Assembly: GCA_902496595.1 (NCBI GenBank)
Contig: CABVBV010000016.1
Location: forward strand, 1 to 24,449
From: an uncultured Eubacteriales bacterium
GTDB lineage: Bacteria > Bacillota > Clostridia > Oscillospirales > Oscillospiraceae
DNA length: 24,449 bases
Direction of reading: 5' to 3'
In this document: positions 20,344-24,449 of the stretch, one piece after another
Layout: every line of letters begins with the position of its first letter
Numbering within the stretch: the first letter of the stretch is position 1
Notes under the pieces: generated by a model
Databases searched by the model: none
The model's input: the letters and a program-made list of their open reading frames with translations, nothing else
What the model was told of the DNA's origin: nothing
Translations under genes and position numbers: made by a program

Positions 20344-21594
20344 ATGGCAAGCAAGTATGAAGAGGTTGCTCAGATCCTCGACGGCTGCGAGGGGAACACC
20401 CTGCTGGCGCGGAGGCTGGGCCAGGTCAGGCCCAACATCATCAGGAAACTGCTCAACATGGACACTTCGGACTGCATTCCCTTCACGGCGGGCACGCCCT
20501 CGCCCGAGGCCTTCCAGCTCGACGTGCTCAGAGAGGTGACGAACGCCGCCATTGACAAGCACGGGGCTTCCTGCTTCGCCTACGGCACGACCTTCGGAGA
20601 AAAGAGCTTCCGCGAGGCCATCGTCAAGCACTACCTGAACGGCAAGTGGCTCGGTGACACCGACCCCGACGACATAGTCGTGACCACCGGCTCCACGGAG
20701 GGTTTCGACCTCATGTGGAAGGCCCTCGTCACCCCGGGAGACGTGGTGCTCATTGAGGAGACGACCTTCGTCGGCACGATCAGCGCGCTCACGATGGGCG
20801 AGCCCCAGCTCGTGGCGGTGAAGGCCGACGGTCAGGGCATGAGGATGGACGACCTCGAGGAGAAGATGGCGCAGTACCATCCCAAGTTCGTCTACATCAA
20901 CCCGACCTTCGGCAACCCCACCGGCAAGACCCTTCCGGCGGACAGGCGCAAAAAAATGGCCGAGCTCGCCGCCAAGTACAACGTCTACATCCTCGAGGAC
21001 GACCCCTACGGCGACGTGAGGTTCTACGGCGAGAGGCTCAAGCCCATAAAGTGTTACGACGTGGGCGACAGGGTCGTCATGCTGAACAGCTTCTCGAAGA
21101 TCTTCGTGCCCGGCCTGCGCGTGGCCTTTGCGGTGGTGCCGAAGGACTTGAGGGCGGCCTTCGTCTTTGCGAAGCAGACCACGGATATGCATCCCCCGGT
21201 GCTCAGCCAGTACGTCGCCGAGGCCTTCCTCGAGCGCGACCTCATCTGGCCGAACATCGAGAGGCTCGCAGGCATCTACAAGAGGCGCTGGGATCTCATG
21301 AAGAGCTGCATTGAAAAGTATTTCCCCTCCTGCGTCGAATATGTCGACTGCGAGGGCGGCTATTTCACCTGGCTCACGCTGCCCAAGGGCGTGGATACCA
21401 CGGAGCTCTTTGCAAAGTGCAAGGAGGAGGAGCACGTCATCTTCATACCCGGAGCGGGGATGTTCCTCGACATGGAGAACAACAAGAACTGCATCCGCAT
21501 GAGCTACACGGCCTGCAAGCTCGACGAGATGGAGGAGGGCCTGCGCCGTATGGGCGGTTTCCTCAAGCGCAATATCCCGGCGGAACTTCAATAA
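20344..21594 (+). CDS. PLP-dependent class I aminotransferase (fold type I)
   Basis: Cytoplasmic transaminase, 416 residues, with no GntR domain at the N-terminus. The pattern is that of the 2-aminoadipate/aromatic or MocR-related group: FTAGTPSPEAFQLDVLR, YGTTFGEKSFREAI, INPTFGNPTG, ILEDDPYGDVRF and the PLP-binding Lys252 in NSFSKIFVPGLRVAF; the carboxylate-binding Arg is in CIRMSYT near the C-terminus. AAGGAGG lies at 20327-20333, 10 bases before the ATG. It is monocistronic: the next gene is convergent. The amino-acid substrate cannot be determined; the divergent NhaC-type transporter might carry it. Confidence 0.93.
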   Translation: MASKYEEVAQILDGCEGNTLLARRLGQVRPNIIRKLLNMDTSDCIPFTAGTPSPEAFQLDVLREVTNAAIDKHGASCFAYGTTFGEKSFREAIVKHYLNGKWLGDTDPDDIVVTTGSTEGFDLMWKALVTPGDVVLIEETTFVGTISALTMGEPQLVAVKADGQGMRMDDLEEKMAQYHPKFVYINPTFGNPTGKTLPADRRKKMAELAAKYNVYILEDDPYGDVRFYGERLKPIKCYDVGDRVVMLNSFSKIFVPGLRVAFAVVPKDLRAAFVFAKQTTDMHPPVLSQYVAEAFLERDLIWPNIERLAGIYKRRWDLMKSCIEKYFPSCVEYVDCEGGYFTWLTLPKGVDTTELFAKCKEEEHVIFIPGAGMFLDMENNKNCIRMSYTACKLDEMEEGLRRMGGFLKRNIPAELQ

Positions 21595-21599
21595 AGCGC

Positions 21600-21629
21600 A
21601 AAAAACAAGGGGAGTCGGATGACTCCCCT
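21600..21629 (-). terminator. Terminator between aminotransferase and TetR genes
   Basis: Perfect 9-bp stem AGGGGAGTC/GACTCCCCT around the loop GGAT. On the minus strand it is followed by TGTTTTTTGC, so it works best for the TetR gene. On the plus strand the same hairpin lacks a T run. Confidence 0.8.
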
Positions 21630-21654
21630 ATGGCTTAAATTATATGACGTTTGT

Positions 21655-22281
21655 TCAGTTCTCGTCCTCTCCCCTGTCGTTTATGACCAGGGTGCCCTTT
21701 ATTAGAGCGCGTATGACGGGCGGCCAGAAGATCTTCGAGTATTTCACGAGGTCGAAATCGTCCCTGCTCGTCCAGCCGTAGAGGATGCCCCTCTGGAGCG
21801 TGAAGATGAACTCCACGGTCGAGGCCGGGTCTGATTTCTGCGAGATCGTGCCCGCCTTCTGCGCCAGTGAGATGAAGGCCAGCAGTTCCTCTCTCTGTAT
21901 GGGGCTGCAGCCCATCATCGTCCTCGACGACACCCAGCGGTACTTGTTTATGAGCATCATCGGCCCCGTCCTCTGCCAGAGCTCCTGGGTGCTCAGCATG
22001 AACTCGAGCAGGTATTTGTAAGGGTCTGCTATCTTTTCCTCTATGTTGTTCGTCAGCCCCAGCGAGATGTTTATGTTCCGGTAGTATATCTGCTTCAAGA
22101 TCTCGTCCTTGCTCTCGAACAGGTGGTAGAGCGAGCCGTTGGACAGGCCCGTCGCCGAGCTGATGTCGCTCATGGTGGTGTGGTCGTAGCCCCGCTCATT
22201 GAAAAGGACTATCGCGGTATCGAGGACGAGATTGTAATTCGCCTGGGTCTTCAGCTGCCGTTTTGAAGGAGTTTGGCCCAT
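21655..22281 (-). CDS. TetR/AcrR family transcriptional regulator
   Basis: 208-residue regulator. The N-terminal DNA-binding domain spans about residues 14-60: VLDTAIVLFNERGYDHTTMSDISSATGLSNGSLYHLFESKDEIL (cited as the recognition site), with the helix-turn-helix SDISSATGLSNGSLYHLF. The C-terminal part is the ligand-binding and dimer region, diverged as usual. ATG at 22281 has GGGAGG upstream. It is divergent from the flavin oxidoreductase with 98 bases between the starts, the classic layout for a TetR repressor that controls its neighbour and itself. The ligand is probably a substrate of that enzyme; this is inference. Confidence 0.93.
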   Translation of the reverse strand: MGQTPSKRQLKTQANYNLVLDTAIVLFNERGYDHTTMSDISSATGLSNGSLYHLFESKDEILKQIYYRNINISLGLTNNIEEKIADPYKYLLEFMLSTQELWQRTGPMMLINKYRWVSSRTMMGCSPIQREELLAFISLAQKAGTISQKSDPASTVEFIFTLQRGILYGWTSRDDFDLVKYSKIFWPPVIRALIKGTLVINDRGEDEN

Positions 22282-22322
22282 TTTTACCTCCCGATCACAG
22301 ATCGTTTATACAGAATATATAG

Positions 22323-22351
22323 TTTATAGCATAAATTTTCGGATATTTCAA
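22323..22351 (-). promoter_or_regulatory. Sigma-A promoter of the TetR gene and likely operator region
   Basis: On the minus strand TTGAAA (22351-22346) and TATAAA (22328-22323) with a 17-bp spacer and an extended -10 (TGC). Nearby are two direct GTTTATA copies (22304, 22322) and a short dyad CGATC-ACA-GATCG (22292-22304), possible regulator sites. For the plus-strand gene only a weak TTTACC-18-TATACA (22283-22312) is seen. Confidence 0.6.
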
Positions 22352-22379
22352 GTCAATTTCACAAGAAAAGAGGATGCAA

Positions 22380-24320
22380 ATGAAAAAGCTGTTCACAGCC
22401 GGAAGGATCGGCGAGCTCAGGATAAAGAACCGTGCGGTGATGTCGCCGATGGAAGTGCTCTATGGGGAGATGAACGGCAGCCCCGGCCCCAGGGCCGCCG
22501 CGTACTATGCGGAGAGGGCCCGGGGCGGCGTGGGGCTCATCATCGTCGAAGCCACGGCGGTGGACGAGACGAACAACGTGCCCTGGCAGTCCCAGCTGCG
22601 GCTGACGGACGACAGCTACATCTGCGCCTGGCAGCGGCTGGCCGAGGCCATACACAAGTACGACTGCAAATGCCTCGTGCAGCTGCATCACTACGGGGCC
22701 AAGAGCGACCCGATACCCGGAGGCGAGGTCTGGGGCGCGAGCGAGATACCGGCCGTGCCCGGAGGCAGGCCCGCCCACGCCATGACGCCCGAGGAGATAA
22801 AGGTGGTCGAGCGCCGCTTCGTGGACGCCGCGGTCAGGGCCTCAAAGGCGGGCTTCGACGGAGTTGAGCTCGCGGGCGCCCACGGCTATCTCATAGCCCA
22901 GTTCCTGAGCCCCTACTACAACAACAGGACGGACGAGTACGGCGGCTCGGCGGAAAACCGCTGCCGCATAGTGACCGAGATAATCGCGGCTATACGCCGC
23001 GAGCTGGGCCGCGGCTTCGTCATAAGCGTCCGTTTCCCCGGAGACGAGTGTACTCCCGATATCCCCGGCACGATGACCTCCGACGACGGGCCCGTCCTGG
23101 CCGGGATCTTCGAGAAGGCCGGAGCCGACGTCCTGAACGTCAGCTACGGCAACAACTTCAACGCGGACGCCAACTGCGAGCCCTACTCCTACCGCTCCGG
23201 CTGGAAGAAGCACATAGCCAAGGCCGTGACGGAAAGCGTGAGCATACCGGTCATCTCGACGAACACGATAAAAGACCCCGAATTTGCCGAGCAGATGCTC
23301 GAGGAGGGGGTATCGGACTTTGTGGCTCTGGGCCGCTCGCTCATCGCCGACCCGTATTTCATGCGCAAGGCGGAGGAGGGCGACAGTCTGGGGATACGCA
23401 AGTGCATAGGCTGTATGTTCTGCCGCGAGCAGCTCTATGCGAGGCTGCCCATCCGCTGCGCTCTCAACCCGAGGGCGGGCTGCGAATGCGAGTATCCCGT
23501 AAAGCCGGAGCGAGACGGAGAGGGCCGGAGCGTCGCCGTAATAGGCGGAGGCCCTGCCGGGATGCAGGCGGCGGAGGTGCTCGCCGAGCGCGGCTTTGAG
23601 GTCGAACTTTTCGAGAAGGAGGCCGCCCTCGGCGGCAGCATGAACCTCGCCGACAAGGGCGCGTTCAAGGAGAAGATCAGCCGCTATACCGAGACAATGA
23701 CGGAGCGGCTCAAGCGGCTCGGTGTGAAGGTGCATACCGGCAGCGCCCCGGAGCCCGAGGAGCTGAAGGCCCTGGGCGTGGAGGGCCTGGTGCTGGCCTG
23801 CGGAGCGCTCCCCATCGTCCCCGGGCTGCCCGGAGCGGGCTCGGACAAGGTGACGACGGCGCAGGAGGTCATCTCCGGCAGAAAGCGCGTGTCCGGCCGC
23901 GTCGCCGTGATCGGCGCGGGCATGACCGGCCTCGAGTGCGCGGAGAAGCTCTGCCTCGAGGGCTGCAGCGTCGCCATCGCGGATATGCAGGACAAGGTCG
24001 GGGCCGGGATGTTCTCCGTCATAGTCAGCGACCTCATGAGCCGCATCCTCCCGCACCGGCCGGAGATATATACCGGCCACGCCATCGTCGGGATAAACGA
24101 AAAAGGCGTGCTCCTGCGCAGGCTCTCCGACGGGGCCGAGGTCGAGCTCGAGGCGGACTATGTCGTGCTCTCCCTTGGCGTGAAGCCCGACCCGGAGCTC
24201 GAAGACAGGTACGCGGCGCATTTCGTCAACACCGTCGCCATAGGCGACAGCGTAAAGAGCGGCCGCATCCCCCACGCCACCAAAGACGGCTATATCAAGG
24301 CCCTCTGCTTCCTGGGCTGA
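22380..24320 (+). CDS. Old Yellow Enzyme-type NADH:flavin oxidoreductase (BaiCD/2,4-dienoyl-CoA reductase-like)
   Basis: Multidomain flavoprotein of 646 residues. The ATG at 22380 is chosen for AGAGG at 22369-22373; ATG 22374 lies too close to it. Residues 1-340 form the FMN-binding barrel (start IGELRIKNRAVMSPME; LVQLHHYG; ELAGAHGYLIAQFLSPYYNNRTDEYGGS as recognition site; DFVALGRSLIADPYF). A 4Fe-4S site follows, with Cys342, Cys345, Cys348 and Cys360. Then come the FAD site VIGGGPAG (388-394) and a NAD(P) site VIGAGMTG (511-517). This is the layout of 2,4-dienoyl-CoA reductase, enoate reductase and bile-acid BaiCD, which reduce activated C=C bonds. No bai operon genes are present, so a xenobiotic or unsaturated-acid substrate is equally likely. 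Likely controlled by the divergent TetR gene. Confidence 0.93.
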   Translation: MKKLFTAGRIGELRIKNRAVMSPMEVLYGEMNGSPGPRAAAYYAERARGGVGLIIVEATAVDETNNVPWQSQLRLTDDSYICAWQRLAEAIHKYDCKCLVQLHHYGAKSDPIPGGEVWGASEIPAVPGGRPAHAMTPEEIKVVERRFVDAAVRASKAGFDGVELAGAHGYLIAQFLSPYYNNRTDEYGGSAENRCRIVTEIIAAIRRELGRGFVISVRFPGDECTPDIPGTMTSDDGPVLAGIFEKAGADVLNVSYGNNFNADANCEPYSYRSGWKKHIAKAVTESVSIPVISTNTIKDPEFAEQMLEEGVSDFVALGRSLIADPYFMRKAEEGDSLGIRKCIGCMFCREQLYARLPIRCALNPRAGCECEYPVKPERDGEGRSVAVIGGGPAGMQAAEVLAERGFEVELFEKEAALGGSMNLADKGAFKEKISRYTETMTERLKRLGVKVHTGSAPEPEELKALGVEGLVLACGALPIVPGLPGAGSDKVTTAQEVISGRKRVSGRVAVIGAGMTGLECAEKLCLEGCSVAIADMQDKVGAGMFSVIVSDLMSRILPHRPEIYTGHAIVGINEKGVLLRRLSDGAEVELEADYVVLSLGVKPDPELEDRYAAHFVNTVAIGDSVKSGRIPHATKDGYIKALCFLG

Positions 24321-24329
24321 GACTGAAAA

Positions 24330-24387
24330 CTGTCCCCGCATCTCAGCTTGCCGAAGAAGGCTTTGCCTTCTTCGGCAGAGGGGACAG
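24330..24387. repeat. Nested palindrome CTGTCCCC...GGGGACAG
   Basis: Outer arms CTGTCCCC (24330-24337) and GGGGACAG (24380-24387) enclose a perfect 12-bp hairpin GCCGAAGAAGGC-TTT-GCCTTCTTCGGC (24350-24376). It starts 10 bases after the flavoenzyme stop. It could terminate that gene, but no T run follows, and the nested form looks more like an interspersed palindromic repeat. GC-rich, CGCT-rich sequence follows to the window end (GTGCC/GGCAC at 24399-24420), with no gene recognised. Confidence 0.6.
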
Positions 24388-24449
24388 CGCTGCGCTCCGT
24401 GCCTCGCTACGCTGCGGCACTCCGCTCCGCGAGAAGTATTTTCGGCGAC

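Noticed and set aside
22374..24320. BaiCD of a bile-acid 7-dehydroxylation operon
   Set aside because: Similar architecture, but no other bai genes are nearby and the substrate cannot be told from sequence, so no bai symbol is given.

Overview
The window looks like chromosomal DNA of a high-GC anaerobic Firmicute, most likely a gut clostridium of the Oscillospiraceae or Christensenellaceae type. This is inferred from the mix of families (a DUF896/YnzC protein, a CD1871A-type CXXC peptide, an UPF0210/UPF0237 pair, an NhaC antiporter and a BaiCD/FadH-like flavoenzyme), strong Shine-Dalgarno sites, many GTG/TTG starts, frequent ATA and AGG codons, and near-consensus sigma-A promoters that almost all have 17-bp spacers. 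I see no tRNA, rRNA, CRISPR array, transposase or phage structural gene.

Layout. (1) 1-3024: the end of a maltose/maltodextrin-type operon with two ABC permeases and 4-alpha-glucanotransferase, closed by a terminator. (2) 3042-4709: a self-contained redox unit made of a TlpA-like lipoprotein, a 48-residue CXXC membrane peptide and a polytopic NapH-like Fe-S protein, with its own promoter and terminator. (3) 4732-8681: a five-gene operon of a MATE exporter, a YfbR-like 5'-nucleotidase, an ACT-domain protein, an UPF0210 protein and a DUF896 protein. (4) 8685-10821: a single gene with a perfect consensus promoter, encoding a membrane-anchored fusion of a C39-like peptidase, an SH3-like domain and an M14 carboxypeptidase. 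(5) 10799-11305, minus: a DUF6291-like protein of phage/replication flavour, with internal repeats that resemble DnaA boxes. (6) 11415-15363, minus: a nucleoside-type ABC importer (ATPase and two permeases) without its binding protein. (7) 15506-16952, minus: infC-rpmI-rplT with a long attenuator-containing leader. (8) 16980-17831: a palindromic intergenic repeat and deoC. (9) 17900-18508, plus: a two-OB-fold SSB-like protein. (10) 18531-21594: an NhaC-family antiporter and a class I aminotransferase, divergent around a 315-bp regulatory region. (11) 21608-24320: a TetR regulator divergent from an Old Yellow Enzyme-type flavoprotein. (12) 24330-24449: another palindromic repeat.

How the genes work together. 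YfbR, DeoC and the nucleoside importer point to deoxynucleoside salvage, although they are in separate transcription units. The malto-oligosaccharide genes import and rearrange glucans. The least explained parts are the TlpA/CXXC/Fe-S unit, the peptidase fusion, the UPF0210-ACT pair and the TTTTCNACAG cluster. None of these can be called a new system from sequence alone.
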